The translations under genes and the position numbers were made by a program. Shown in pieces: positions 1-11,744 of a stretch of DNA of 64,000 bases; positions within the stretch are counted from its first letter, which is position 1, and the number at the start of each line of letters is the position of its first letter. Under the pieces are notes generated by a model. The model had not been told where the DNA came from. It saw nothing but the letters and a program-made list of their open reading frames with translations, and ran no database searches. The stretch is taken from the NCBI GenBank assembly GCA_949825045.1, contig OX463815.1:17229231-17293230 (forward strand), given 5' to 3'. Origin of the DNA: Argyresthia goedartella. Lineage: Eukaryota > Arthropoda > Insecta > Lepidoptera > Argyresthiidae.

Positions 1-2541
1 GGTTCAGACAGGGTAACAACGTAAATAACTGCAACAATCGTCAATTAGATTTAGTTTTAAGTAAGTGTGACAAAGACAGTTCATGCGTGAGCGTGCGCGC
101 GGCGGACACGGCCTTATTACCAGTGGATAAGTACCACCCTCCGTTGGATGTGGTAGTGGAGACGAGCAGTCGTACTCGCGCACATCTCGGATATTCCACT
201 GATAACGCTAGGGGTGACTCATCGCGTAATACACAGACCGGTTGGAATTTTAACAAAGCATATTTTTTATCTCTATACTCGGCAATAGCGAACATAGACT
301 GGGCGCCGTTGTACACCTGTGACGACTTAGAAGGCGGGTTAGATTATTTTTATACTTCATTGAATATAATTTTTGATATGTTTGTCCCAAAGAAAAGGCA
401 AAGAAAGGTGAAGGAAGAGTATGTCTATCCAAAGTGGTATACTTGGGAAGTAATCAGAGAAATTAAACTAAAATGGTATTTGCATAAGAAGTATAAAGCT
501 AGTAAATTAAATTTGGATTATGTAGAATTTTCACTGTGTAGGGCTAGGGTAAAAACTTTGATGAAAGTAGCGAGAGAACAGTATAGTCGTCTAGTGGAGA
601 ACCACATGTGTGAAGACCCCAAGGCGTTCTGGGGATATATTAAGTCCATGAGAGGCAGCAGGTGCCCCCAAAACATAATGAAGGATGGGGAGGTGCTCTC
701 GTCGGAAGAGATCGCTCAGGAGTTTGCGCATTACTTCCATTCGGTGTACAGTGTGAACCGAGCCAAATTAGACGTCGACGATGCCATGGCTGAGTCTGAT
801 GCGAATGCGGCGCGCGTGCACGTAGACCGGCTACTCCTGGGGCAGGTGCGGGACGCTCTCAGGCGACTCAAGCCGAAACGGTCGGCGGGGCCGGATGACA
901 TTCCGCCATATCTTGTGAGGGATTGTCGGGAAGTGTTAGCTGAACCGTTGACATGCATTTATAATAAGTGTCTGGAGCTAGCGACTATTCCGGAGCGCTG
1001 GAAAGTTACCAAGGTGATACCTGTTCCAAAGGGCAGGGCTGGCTCTAGGGTTGACGGTTACAGACCGGTAGCAGTACTTTGTACGCCTGCGAAAGTATTT
1101 GAATCGGCGATCCAAAAGGAGTTACTAGCGCAAGTAGAACCTCAACTGTCAGATGCTCAGCATGGTTTCAGGAAGGCTCGAAGTACATCTAGCAATTTGT
1201 TGGATCATATGGCTCAAATTATCCCAGTAGTTGACGGCGGAGGACAGGTAGATGCAGCATATTTTGATTACAAAAAAGCATTTGATTTGGTGGATAATGA
1301 TGTACTATTGAAAAAGCTTGCAAACATTGGTTGTACGCCTAAGCTTCTGAAGTTCTTCGTGAGCTACATGGGTGACAGAACTCAATATGTAGAATATGGT
1401 GGACACCGGTCGCAACGATACTTCACTAGATCGGGGGTAAGCCAAGGAAGTACTTTGGGGCCTCTTAAGTTTACAATAATGATAAACGACTTACCAAGTT
1501 ATGTAGAAAATTCTGGTTGTTTATTGTTTGTGAATGACCTCAAACTATCCTTGGCGATATCTAGTAGTAGTGACAGTGTAAAATTACAAGAAGATATTGA
1601 CCGGGTTGTTGAGTGGAGCAATACAAATAAGTTAGAATTCAATGTCTCCAAATGCGCTATAATTTCTTTTACGCGAAAAAGTAACCCTATATTGAGTGAC
1701 TACAAAGTTGGCGACGCACAAATGCAGCGTGTAAGAAATGTTAAGGATCTGGGGGTCAGGTTGACATCAGACCTGAATTATAGAGAGCATATAGAAGGAA
1801 TTTGCAACAAAGCGTATCGCAATCTGGGGTTCATCTTGCGTACCGGGCGCACCTTCATGGGGACTTCCGCGTTGATTACGCTATATAATTCACTCGTTAG
1901 GTCACAACTCGAATCGAATGCAGTTATATGGGCACCGCACGAAGCTAAATATAGTCTTATGTTGGAACGGATACAAAATAAGTTCATAAGATACTTGTAT
2001 TTGCGGAGGTACGGAGTCTATCCCTTCTACCCTCTGAAATATCCTACTCTTTTTATATTGGGTATGGTAGGGTATAACGAACTTCGGGTTAGAAGGGAAG
2101 TAGCTCTGGTATCGTATGTGTACAAGGTGCTGATGGGTAGAATATCCAATCCTGTGTTGCTGGGCGAGGTGAACCTTTGCGTGCCGGACGGGTACGCGGG
2201 CCGCCGCCGTCGGCCGCCGCTGCTGCTGGTGCCGCGCGCGCGCACTAACTTGCTGACGCACGCGCCGCTCACGCGAGCTATCAAAGCGCTCAATCTTATG
2301 TCGGAGCGAATAGATATTTTCGGTGTTACAATGTCTGAATTCGCAAGAACAGCAATATTTGTGTTTAGCTACATGGAGGATAAGTTAAAATAAAAAAAAA
2401 GGTACTTTAAGGATAAAATATTTAGTGATATTTCGATATATTTTTAAATTTTTAGTGTGTTATTCTGTTTCTGATTACTTATCTGCCGTATTAGGTTCTT
2501 GCCTGTAATGGTAGGTATTTGTGGAAAATAAATAAATAAAC
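1..2541 (+). mobile_element. 3' portion of a Jockey/CR1-group LINE
   Basis: ORF2 is followed by about 150 bp of AT-rich 3' UTR. It ends in an AATAAATAAATAAA tail at about 2528-2541, the usual kind of LINE 3' terminus. No target duplication can be checked because the 5' end lies outside the window. Confidence 0.8.
3..2393 (+). CDS. Non-LTR retrotransposon ORF2 (endonuclease C-terminus + reverse transcriptase), partial
   Basis: The frame is open from the window edge to a TAA, about 796 codons, so the 5' part lies outside the window. The first 50 residues look like the end of an APE-type endonuclease (RQLDLVLS, then DKYHPPL). The reverse transcriptase follows: GPDDIPPYLVRDC, the motif-A block FDYKKAFDLVDND, and motif-B-like GVSQGSTLGPLK. 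The C-terminal thumb and connection region ends in a GC-rich arginine stretch. Motif C, normally F/Y-A-D-D, reads FVND at 1527-1538, so the first catalytic aspartate of the pair is asparagine. That should abolish polymerase activity even though the frame is intact. It belongs to the Jockey/CR1 group by general pattern; the exact clade is not certain. Confidence 0.88.
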   Translation, partial: FRQGNNVNNCNNRQLDLVLSKCDKDSSCVSVRAADTALLPVDKYHPPLDVVVETSSRTRAHLGYSTDNARGDSSRNTQTGWNFNKAYFLSLYSAIANIDWAPLYTCDDLEGGLDYFYTSLNIIFDMFVPKKRQRKVKEEYVYPKWYTWEVIREIKLKWYLHKKYKASKLNLDYVEFSLCRARVKTLMKVAREQYSRLVENHMCEDPKAFWGYIKSMRGSRCPQNIMKDGEVLSSEEIAQEFAHYFHSVYSVNRAKLDVDDAMAESDANAARVHVDRLLLGQVRDALRRLKPKRSAGPDDIPPYLVRDCREVLAEPLTCIYNKCLELATIPERWKVTKVIPVPKGRAGSRVDGYRPVAVLCTPAKVFESAIQKELLAQVEPQLSDAQHGFRKARSTSSNLLDHMAQIIPVVDGGGQVDAAYFDYKKAFDLVDNDVLLKKLANIGCTPKLLKFFVSYMGDRTQYVEYGGHRSQRYFTRSGVSQGSTLGPLKFTIMINDLPSYVENSGCLLFVNDLKLSLAISSSSDSVKLQEDIDRVVEWSNTNKLEFNVSKCAIISFTRKSNPILSDYKVGDAQMQRVRNVKDLGVRLTSDLNYREHIEGICNKAYRNLGFILRTGRTFMGTSALITLYNSLVRSQLESNAVIWAPHEAKYSLMLERIQNKFIRYLYLRRYGVYPFYPLKYPTLFILGMVGYNELRVRREVALVSYVYKVLMGRISNPVLLGEVNLCVPDGYAGRRRRPPLLLVPRARTNLLTHAPLTRAIKALNLMSERIDIFGVTMSEFARTAIFVFSYMEDKLK

Positions 2542-2564
2542 TTAAGCCCCAGAACAATATATCT

Positions 2565-3240
2565 ATGTTGGGTCCTCACTGCAGTTTGCTATCTATGAAT
2601 ATTCCAAAAAACTTCGTATCATTTACGAATTTTAACGTATTGCTGTATAACACCAAACTGGTCTCAACTTGCCTGATATTTGGAAACGAGAATTTGATAC
2701 ACTTAGTTTTACCAGCGTTTAACAATAAATTATTAACTATGAACCTATTCAAGGTTAAAGACACATCATCATCATCGAAATATTCTTTGTGTTTTAAATT
2801 TTGAAGACCAGTGAAGTATCATCAGCAAACAACACTATTCCAATCAATTACTCCACCTTAAAAGGCAGATCGTCAAAACAAATATACCAGGTTTAAGAAA
2901 GGGCCTATTTGGAGCCTTGTGGAACGCCAATTTTTCACTCGATTAACTAGATTTAATAGCGTTGTCTTCTGCCTTTTGAATTTTATTACTTAATTTACCA
3001 TAAACATATGAATTGTTTGGCGTGAAGTTGTTTTGTACGGTTGAAGCGTGAGACCATTTGATTGATCATAATCTTTTCAAATATTTTACATAGTGCTGAA
3101 AGAAAAGATATTTGTCTGAAATTTGAAGGATTACCCTTGTCTCCCGACTTGAACAAAGGTATCATTTTACTCTTTTTCATGAGGTCTGGGAAAACTGAGA
3201 AAACTGACAATCATAAATGACGTGAATTCAGCTTTAAGTA
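2565..3240 (-). pseudogene. Degraded LINE reverse transcriptase fragments
   Basis: Two minus-strand blocks come from one element read 3240 to 2565. The first (3210-2995) carries the early RT signature KKSKMIPLFKSGDKG and KIFEKIMINQMVSRF. The second (2764-2576) carries a post-motif-C stretch, LNRFIVNNLLLNAGKTK, then FPNIRQVETSL. The catalytic middle is missing or frameshifted. The second block closely matches the decayed copy on the plus strand near 28.7 kb, so both are copies of one family. Confidence 0.75.
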
Positions 3241-3960
3241 ATATGAAATGACTTCAAGTACGGAGTATACTGATATCACCAAAAAAGGATGTAATTGACT
3301 GATTATTCAACTATTACCTGACTCAGTGTTGATTACAACACTTACGGATCTGTTTTTGGCAATTCATAAGATTGCTAAGCACAGCGCCATCAACTTGCTA
3401 TCAACGCTCCATTTTATGGCCATATTCTATCCTTATATACTTGATAAGCCTGCCTCGGGTTGCCCTAGTACTTTTTCCACTCTTTTATAACGTAGCTCTC
3501 TTATTTTTAAGGATCTAATAATGGTTCATTCCTTTTACATATTATTAAATTAAAAACATGTTTGTGTAAACTCAATTTTTCTAAGAATGGTATAGAAACC
3601 TTATATCGTCCCTTCCAATGTCTAAGCCAAGGGATGCTATAGCTACCTTCTATATGTTATTTTTCATATCAGTCTTGTCAATATGTGTTTTTGTCATGTT
3701 TGCTAAAACTATAATAATACACCCCTAGACACAGACTCCCTCAGACCAATAAAATACACATTTAAACTTGCTTAATATCCTTTTTTATATTTCTATCACC
3801 AAAACTCATTATTTAAGATATGAGTACCACAAACATGCGAAACACATTAAGCTCAAGCATCTCTTTGTACAGTGTGTCATCAACGGAGACCTATCTAGAG
3901 GAACAAGTTACATCCACTGACATGGCGGCAGTCGTAGTATTTTGTAACCATACTCCTGTA
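3241..3960. other. AT-rich stretch, nothing recognised
   Basis: No coding pattern, tRNA-like sequence or inverted repeat was seen. It may include the decayed 3' end of the neighbouring transposon. Confidence 0.4.
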
Positions 3961-5025
3961 CTAAATTATTAATCTTATATACTGGGTCAGGTTTATTGTT
4001 TTACCAAAAACAACAACATACTTTTGGTGGCTTTGGTAGGGTAGGCAATAATAATTTGATGTAAGCCACTCTGCAATTTCATTTTTTCTATTAACTGAAC
4101 TTGGAGATTTGTTAATTTGGCTAGAATTATATCTAGCATTGTCCATGATTATACAGATGGGTTCATTTAAATTGGGTAATTAATTATTTAATACCCATTT
4201 TTTTAAATTAACTTTATTCATGGTATCATGGAAATCAGCTTTTTTTTCTTTGTCGTTATTAATAAACAATGCATTCGGGACGAAACCATTCTTCCCACCA
4301 CAATGAAAAATTATGTATCTTTTTCCTGTAGCTACAGATTTAGATACGCCGCGCTTATTTTCGCTTTGCCAACATTTTGCATGATTGAGCGAAGTATGAA
4401 TATAACTTTCATCAAGGTATATAACAGGCATACCACTCTCCCTTATATCTTTGACTTTATGTAGGTACCTGTCCCTCCATGCCACTATATCATGTCACCC
4501 ATAAGTACTGTCGTTTAATTTCTACATTTTTTATATTTATAACCTAATTTGTGTAAGAGTAGGCAAATAGATTCTCTGCCACCAACAAAATTTATCGATT
4601 CTTTAAGAGCTGCAAGCAGCTGTTTCAAACTCGGTACTTCTTTTCGGACGGCATAAAATTAATGTATTTATGCCTAATTGCACATTAATCAAAATCAGCC
4701 AGATTGATTTTCTTTTTGGTTGTAGATTTATTTTTCTTAGGCGTAGAAAATACAGCTGACGTCCCACCGTCGTTTTTTATTTTCATTACGGGAGATCAGG
4801 ATATGTTATATAAATACAACAAAATATTTACTAATAAATATGTAGTTACAAATTGGCCAATTCACATTGCACATACTATATGACGTACCTACCAGTCATG
4901 TTGACAACAAGGCTGGTGATGTTAATTAGAGGAATAGAGTCCAATCCTTCAGACTTTCTATCCGACAAATATTTCGATAGATTGTGAATAACTTTTCTTA
5001 CGCCAGTGTTAATAGTTTGCGGCAT
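3961..5025 (-). pseudogene. Dead DDE transposase, IS630/Tc1-mariner superfamily (DDE_3 type)
   Basis: Reading begins at ATG 5025 with MPQTINTGVRKV, a helix-turn-helix-like N-terminus, and a probable splice donor (GTAGGTACG) follows. A basic linker (PKKNKSTTKKK) ends in DFD-stop-CAIR. The catalytic core lies at 4485-4180 with the first catalytic Asp in VIYLDESYIHTS and the block GKRYIIFHCGGKNGFVPNA. An in-frame TAA at 4180-4182 precedes the second catalytic Asp in CIIMDNARYNSSQ, near 4146. The expected third acidic residue, about 35 residues further on, is not found, and the end diverges after IAEWLTS. There are at least two stops plus a likely intron, so this is a fossil copy. The superfamily follows from the spacing and sequence of the two Asp motifs; the exact family is inferred. 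Confidence 0.72.
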
Positions 5026-5562
5026 TTTCACTCACAAAACACAAGAAATATACCATGCACAATCGACGCCCCACTTGGACAGCAATCGACAGATTACATT
5101 AATTACTTTTTAAAGAAAGTATTGCAAGTTGAAGAAAATAGTTTCATAGGTTTTCCGCAACATGGCGATGTTTTTATATTCTTGGTTTGGCTTTGCACAG
5201 TGAATATATTATTTTATTAGTAAGGCCGTAACACCTTTTCACTTTTTTCATATCATTATCGTTTATTTCATCACAAAAACTTAAAAAGAACCATACTTCA
5301 CATAATCACAAAAGATGTTAAACAGGTTTGGCTGGTTAGTTAGACATAAATTAAATGATTTGAATACAGTTATTAATCTTTGTTTCATTGTTGTATCTAT
5401 CTACAAACAAATCTTCATTAAGTTCGCCACAAATAATTAACCATTTCCATGATTGTGGCAAACGTAGATCTTTCGTTTCCTCAACGTTCATAAGTCTCTT
5501 CATACGAGCTCGCTGGTTACAGCTACTTATTTGCAGTTTCCAAATCGGAGCTTCAGGAGCTT
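5026..5562. other. Intergenic / probable LINE 5' leader
   Basis: No gene was seen. The last 100 bases, leading into ORF1 at 5563, are less AT-rich and are plausibly the element's 5' UTR. Confidence 0.35.
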
Positions 5563-6309
5563 ATGACCACGTTACTCAGCCAGTTACGTTCTTCGGAAAC
5601 CCAAGCCGTAAGGAGCGAGTCGCCTGAGCATTCACAAGTATGTGCAAATATGCAAAGTAAGGCCTCGATGGTCTTATCAAACAGCAACCGTCGAGGTAGT
5701 GAGCAGAGCCGGCCTGGTAACAGCGCTCCGACCAACCGCGCCCGGGTGGAGATAACCGGTTTCATAGCGCCGGCCGCGGCGTCAGCTGGGCATGGCGACT
5801 TTGTTGCTAATAAGCCTGTCTTCAGGGATATCTTGCTATCATCACAGACAAAGATGCGAAAGCGATGCGATGATGATACAGATACGAGGAGTTTTGTTGA
5901 CGACAGCGATTTTACTATTGTTAGGAATCGGAAAAAGAAACATCGACAGAAACATATGCATGGTACATTGGAAGGCGGTAGTGATCGGTTGGAGGTTGCG
6001 GAATCACACAGCTATATCTATGTATCGCGACTCTGGAAGCATATAACTGTAGACCACGTTAAAGGACACATAGAAGATATGAATGAGAGCTGCATAACTG
6101 TTGAACAATTGACACTGAAAAAGGAATCAAACTTCAATTCCTTCAAAGTAACTGTTCTGAGCAGCAAGGTTGAGCATTTTCTGAGTGGCAGTTTCTGGAA
6201 GAAGGGTCTTGTTTACCGCCGTTATCGTGATCGCTCAAGCTCTGCCGCTGCATCACAAAAATCAATGGATAGCACGACCGAAAAGACCAATTTTCCGAAA
6301 TGGGTTTGA
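5563..6309 (+). CDS. LINE ORF1 (gag-like, RNA-binding protein)
   Basis: A 248-residue uninterrupted frame starts at ATG 5563. The N-terminus is Ser/Asn-rich and low complexity. A basic patch (RNRKKKHRQK, about residues 121-130) follows. The C-terminal fold has the pattern SYIYVSRLWKHITVDHV, ITVEQLTLKK, NFNSFKVTVLSSKVEHFLSGSFWKKG and VYRRYR. This is the RRM-like end typical of ORF1p in CR1/Jockey-group LINEs of Lepidoptera (F-K-V and F-W-P/K-G pattern). ORF1p coats the element RNA. Intact frames in an otherwise broken element suggest a fairly recent copy or chance survival. It lies in the same orientation as the ORF2 relic at 8437-10581 and may belong to the same element. Confidence 0.7.
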   Translation: MTTLLSQLRSSETQAVRSESPEHSQVCANMQSKASMVLSNSNRRGSEQSRPGNSAPTNRARVEITGFIAPAAASAGHGDFVANKPVFRDILLSSQTKMRKRCDDDTDTRSFVDDSDFTIVRNRKKKHRQKHMHGTLEGGSDRLEVAESHSYIYVSRLWKHITVDHVKGHIEDMNESCITVEQLTLKKESNFNSFKVTVLSSKVEHFLSGSFWKKGLVYRRYRDRSSSAAASQKSMDSTTEKTNFPKWV

Positions 6310-8436
6310 ACTAGCGGTTACCTCAAAAGGTCCGTAACGTTTTGAAACCTTCAACTCTGCGCAATTTGAGCTGGATGTTATCGAAACGTTGTCATTAGCG
6401 CTTTAGGAGATCTAACCCTCACCATAGCGAAGTGCATAGTTCGGTAAATACCGAACTATGAATTCCACTGACCTCAGCACGTCCTCGGCCAAGCAAAATC
6501 ATAAATATTTTGACTCAGCCTACACATTAGACCTCCAGCGAAATTTACATTTAATTTAAAGATGCAACTTGAATCCAAACTGACCCAAGGCAAGGCAAAA
6601 CAATCTACCCGGTCCTAAACAATGAACTTTAGACTGTAATTTGATCTCTTCGCGCGTCCCTGACAACACTCATATATCAAAATATCAACAGGATAGGTTA
6701 TCTGTGTTGACACCGGTTTAACTTTGTTCTGAATTTGTTATTTCCATCCGCGGAACCTCATCGATCAAACAGTCTCCCTATGCCCTGCCAACCTAGGTTT
6801 AGCCGCAACTAAACTCCTGTCTAGCCTAGTCTAAAATCCTAGTGTTATATTACGTCCATTATCGACACCACTCGAAAATGGTTGAGTTTGATTTGAATGT
6901 GCTTGTATGTTTAATGACTGTGTGTGTGGGAATTTCAAAACTCGCTACTCGAAAGGAATGAGGAGAGGATTAGCCCGCGAATATCCTAAGAGCCAATTCA
7001 GGAACCCTATGGTGAAGGAAAAAGGAATTTAGGGTCGCTCCAAGCCCAGACTCAGACTCAGATCAGTTACCTACAAGTTCTTATCTAACGACCCAAGGAT
7101 AGTTTTGGAATCTGGGGTAGGTTGATATAAAGGATAGGAACCGAGGTATATCTCGGCGCTTCAGACACTCACGAAAATCCACTGTAACTTCGCAATCACA
7201 ATTCGTCCAGTTCCGACGCGTAAGACGGCAGACCAAAACTGTTTAGTAACGTGAAAGATGACTGTCACAGTAGCTAGACGCAGAGACTGAATGCTCTCCT
7301 TTTTTTTTTTTTTTTTTTTGTTGGAGGGGAAAAAAATGGAATTACCCATGCCCAGGAGTCAGACCTCCCTGCTATGTCCGGGTCCCCACATATTGAGCGG
7401 GCATCAGCTCGTGTGGTATACGGACTAAAAACAACCCCTTTGTGTTTACAGTTGTCTTATTAAGAATTAACTGTGAGCCATGGCCTCGGTATATGCTGAA
7501 GGCTTTCTACCTGCAATTTTGCCCTTTTGGGCGATATATATGTGTATATGATATATATGGGAGGAGCTTGCCTGCTTACCCGATTTTATGAGCGGGCCTC
7601 AGCTCATAGTCAACGGGCATGATAGCGGCATGTTAGGGGGGCAGATTGCCCCCGCTACTATGAAGTGGTCATATAACCACTGAATGCTCTCCCTTCCCCC
7701 GCAATCGTATTTATAGTCCCCACATGTCTGAAAAAAAATGGCGTCCTTTTCGAACACGCTCTGCCCAAGCGAAGCTTCTTATCACTAACTACACAGGGTC
7801 TAATTTCTACCATGCCATGCAGATCCGCCGTTCTACAAATTGTGTGTACGCATATTCACTATGATCAACCGTAGGTTATCACTCAAGTCATTCGGTATGG
7901 CCGATACAAAAAAACCTGTTGATCGCTGACCATAAAAGCTTGTTGCGATTAATTTAAGCCTTCCCGACCGCTAGCGCGCTAGACAAAGACCACTAGAATG
8001 ATATTCAGACTCGTGATGTCAAACTCGCCATATCATATCAACCAAACGCAATTGTATATTTGCAGTCAACATAATAGCTATCTCCGTATCGTTCCATAAT
8101 AACTTTCCATTATTTAGTTGTTCATAATTTATTCAGCGCGCAGCCAAATCGGCTCTGATCCCTACACATCTCGCAGGAATGCGACAAAAAAACCTGACCT
8201 GAACTCTGTTCCTGGAACCATCCCACGCGCTGGGCACATTGTTTTTTGCTATCTTACCCTGAGCTACTCAATACCTCAAACGTTATATGAACCGATTCTC
8301 GTATTCAAAACAGCGCGGCGATGGGCTAGCCCTCTGTCACGCAAAATGAAGTATCAAATGTACTGACTCTCGTGTACCATTACAAGACCACCCGCCATTA
8401 TCCATTGTTTGCATACTACAGGGACATATATTAGCT
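6310..8436. other. Non-coding stretch between ORF1 and ORF2 remnants
   Basis: The endonuclease half of ORF2 would be expected here, but no APE-type motif was recognised in any frame. It holds a perfect 12-bp-stem hairpin (6435-6446 / 6449-6460, CATAGTTCGGTA), the retroposon at 7300-7678, and, at 8305-8350, a fragment resembling the body of the tRNA-SINE at 26.8 kb. The element was probably disrupted or replaced here. Confidence 0.5.
7286..7692 (-). mobile_element. Short retroposon (SINE or truncated LINE) with 14-bp target duplication
   Basis: The 14-mer ACTGAATGCTCTCC occurs at 7286-7299 and again at 7679-7692. The insert between them (7300-7678, about 380 bp) starts with a run of 20 T, which is a poly(A) tail when read on the minus strand. 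Flanking duplication plus poly(A) is the signature of target-primed reverse transcription. The body has no coding capacity. The phrases GAGCGGGCATCAGCTCGTG and GAGCGGGCCTCAGCTCATAG show an internal near-repeat. The uninterrupted poly(A) and perfect duplication indicate a young insertion. Confidence 0.85.
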
Positions 8437-10581
8437 ATGCCTTGTTATTCAGACAAAAATGTAATTAATAATGTAAAGTGGGGCCATCGTGGCGTAGAAC
8501 AGATTGAACAATACTGTAATGACTGCGATATTCACTTGGATAATGTTACCTATAAGACTGATTGTACTGACTTTGATATTTTTAACTGTACTCATCATTT
8601 ATATTTAATCGATGAATTTTATTTTAAATTAACGTCAATTTTACAAAACGCGGCAATCTCTTCGTCTGTGTCTCAGGGTGGTCCTAGAAATAAGGCTAGG
8701 AGGGTGCTGGGGTGGAACTATCACGTGCAGAGCAGTCATCAAAGCGCAAGATACTGGTACCGAATTTGGATTGATTGTGGTAGACCTAGAATGGGTGATA
8801 CCTACGAAAACATCTGTGCAACGCGTAAAGTATTTAAAAACAAATTAAAGTGGTGTCAGGAAAATGAAGAAAATATAAAGTTGGGTATACTGGCTGTTAG
8901 CAAAAAATCTAAAAACTTTCCTAAATTTTGGAATGCCACAAAGAAACTGAACTACAAGTCTAGTGTCCCTGTAAGTGTAGAAGGGTGTCAAAATATTAAG
9001 GATATTTCCGAGCTGTTTGCTCGACATTTTAAGGTTGTGCCACCGCCGCCGACAATGCCGGCCGCCAGCGCTAATGGCGCTGACGTCGATGGTGGTGGGG
9101 CGGGTGCGGGGACGAGGCTCGATGTCGATGTCGGGCGCACGGCTCGGACGGCTTCTGGCGAGCCAATCGCCGCGACTGACAGGAGTGACGTCGTTACCTT
9201 TACGGCTAAGGATGTGGCTCAGGTTGTCAGGCGAATGGCTCACGGGATGTCGCCGGGATTTGATGGGCTCAGTATTGAGCACATCCTTTTTGCAAGGGAT
9301 AAAATTTATAGTTTGCTGGCTGCTCTGTTTAGTGCTTGTATAAACCACGGTTACCTTCCTAAAGATCTTATGAAAACAGTAGTAGTCCCTGTCCCCAAAA
9401 ATAAAACCGGCGATATGTCGTTGCTGAGCAATTATAGGCCTATTTCATTATGTACCATCGTGGGTAAGGTATTTCAACGGCTGTTGCAGCCTGCAGTGGC
9501 CAGCAAGTTGGGTATTGACGACGCGCAGTTTGGTTTCCGTCCTGGTCTCTGAACAATTTCAGCTATCTTTACTTTAAAGCACACGGTAAATTACTACACT
9601 GCCCGGGAAACATCTGTGTACGCTTGTTTTCTGGATTTGAGTAGAGCTTTCGACCTGGTAAATTATAATTTACTATGGGAGAAACTCCAGCAAGCCAGAA
9701 TTAACCCAAAGGTAGTGAATCTGTTGAGATACTGGTACGGAAACCAGACTAACGCCGTGAGATGGGGCGACACCACTTCTAATGAGTATATATTAGAATG
9801 TGGAGTGCGTCAGGGTGGGCTCACCTCTCCCGATCTATTCAACTTATATAGAAATAACTTAATCGTCTGTCTGAGGGGCACCAGGGTCGGCTGTCATATT
9901 GGTAATGTGTGCATTAACAATCTGAGTTATGCAGACGACATGGTGCTCCTCAGTCCATCGATTGAGGGTCTTCGGCGTCTTTTGGCCCTATGTGCTTGCT
10001 ATGCCGAAATGCACGGGCTAAAATATAATGCTAAAAAGACAGAGCTGATGGTGTTTAGGTCGGGGAAGGGCCCAGAGAGGATTCCTTCTTTGTCGTTGGA
10101 TGGATCGCCGGTGCGGGTTGTACAGCGGTTCAAATACCTCGGGCATATTCTTACTGGGGACATGTGTGATGATGTCGATATTGAGCGGGAACGTCGGGCT
10201 CTGGCCGTCCGCTGCAAATGATTGCGCGAAGGTTTGCTCGTTGTACTGATGAAGTTAAAATTACTCTTTTCAAAGCATACTGCCAGAGCTTCTATATCAG
10301 CCAGCTCTGGCTAGATTACACTAAACGATAATACCTTGCGGATTCAGTATAACGACGCATTTCGTATACTGATGCGACATCCTAGGTTTTGCAGTGCGTC
10401 GGCAATGTTTGCGGACGCCAGGGTGCCGGACTTTCACGCCATTATCAGATCTCGCATCGCATCATTCTGGGACCGTCTTCGTGTCTCAGATAACGGCATC
10501 TTGGCTACTATTATGGAGAGCACTAGTGGGCCTTTTTTCCAACATTGGAACTCTGTGCACCACTCTGGGAACACGAAGTGA
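8437..10581 (+). pseudogene. LINE ORF2 reverse transcriptase, broken by stop and frameshifts
   Basis: The first frame (8437-9552) carries the linker KARRVLGWNYHVQSSHQ and the early RT blocks GMSPGFDGLSIEHI and LSNYRPISLCTIVGKVFQ. It then reads FGFRPGL and a TGA at 9550-9552; the same frame continues at once. A CGA-to-TGA transition would explain the stop. The second block (9616-10221) has motif A YACFLDLSRAFDLVNY, motif B CGVRQGGLTSPDLFN and an intact motif C LSYADDMVLLS. A frameshift near 10215 leads to MIARRFARCTDEVKITLFK, and a second near 10330 leads to the C-terminal block 10336-10581. The polymerase catalytic residues are therefore preserved in a broken gene. Confidence 0.85.
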
Positions 10582-11045
10582 TATAGTTTTAGTATTATTT
10601 TATTGAATCTATTTATTAAATTATTTTCTTTTCTTGACAACATTGCTATTGCATCATTTTTGTAATTTGCTTTTGCATCATTTATTTTGAATGTGTTTAT
10701 TTTGTAAATCTGTAGTGTAAGTCTAAATTACTAATATTTTCGGTATAGTAGGGCCTTCGTCAAAGACATTGGGCGTCGTTTGAGGGACCGATGATTTGAC
10801 CACCGCTCCGGATAGGTCCTGTCACAGAGGATCTCGCTAGCTGTGCAGCGCGGTAATGGGCACGTTTGGTGCGGCCGTTTCTTAGGGCGGTTTATTTTTA
10901 TAGATATGTATTTTGTTTCTTAAGTTTAGTTATGACGAAGCGTTTGGCGGATTTACAAATAGAATCGTTACTTTTCAAATGTTCCTGTAAACCATTGATC
11001 AAAAAGTTATCCCGAAAAAAGACTTAAAAATACAATTTTACTTTA
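10582..11045 (+). mobile_element. LINE 3' UTR ending in a TTTAC-repeat tail
   Basis: This is non-coding sequence downstream of ORF2. It ends in ATTTTACTTTACTTTACTAC at about 11034-11053, a short tandem tail like those of CR1-type LINEs. The same tail occurs at 11618-11640 after unrelated sequence, so a second 5'-truncated copy probably ends there. Confidence 0.55.
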
Positions 11046-11744
11046 CTTTACTACAGCAGGACTCAACTACCAATGGCATTTCTAGAAATGCCATTTCCTG
11101 TTATAGGTTGAATTTTATTACGATGGCATTAGGCTCAAAATCGCGAAGTCTCGCGCGTAAGCGCGGTGCTGGACCGGTTATATTTAGTATTTGCATAAAA
11201 CTGCTAGAACTTTCGATTTGTAGATATCATTGAGATTCTGTTTTGTGAATTTGCGTACAAAATGCTGCAGGAGTTTACGTTTTAGTTCCGAGTTTAAAAT
11301 TAGCACAAAACAAACAAACCGTCTTAATTTTAAGTAATATTAGCATTTAGATTTATAAATATATTTAATGACTTCATGCCAAGCTTCTTTCATACTACAA
11401 GATACGATACCTTGATTCCTACCTACAAGATACGATAGATTGTGATAAAATTACCAATCATTTCAATTACCTAAGCCATCTGGATAATATGTCTTTGTCC
11501 TTTCCGTTTTCCGTTCCACTGCCAATATTTGTATGCGTGAATCTGGTACAAACATGTAAATGGACCATTTAATATATTATAATGTTACCAACTTGTTGTA
11601 ACATGTTTGCAAACAAATAAATTTTACTTTACTTTACTCACTAAGTAAGTAAATATTTTTTCCTAGTACACCAAAGATAAATAAAGAGTTAAACGCATAA
11701 AGAAAACAGTAACAGTAATAAAAAACGTTCTTAAATCAAATAAT
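11046..11744. other. Intergenic, with a second LINE-like tail
   Basis: No coding sequence was seen. It contains the TTTACTTTACT tail near 11618-11640 and the minus-strand 3' flank of the cuticle gene that ends at 11745. Confidence 0.4.
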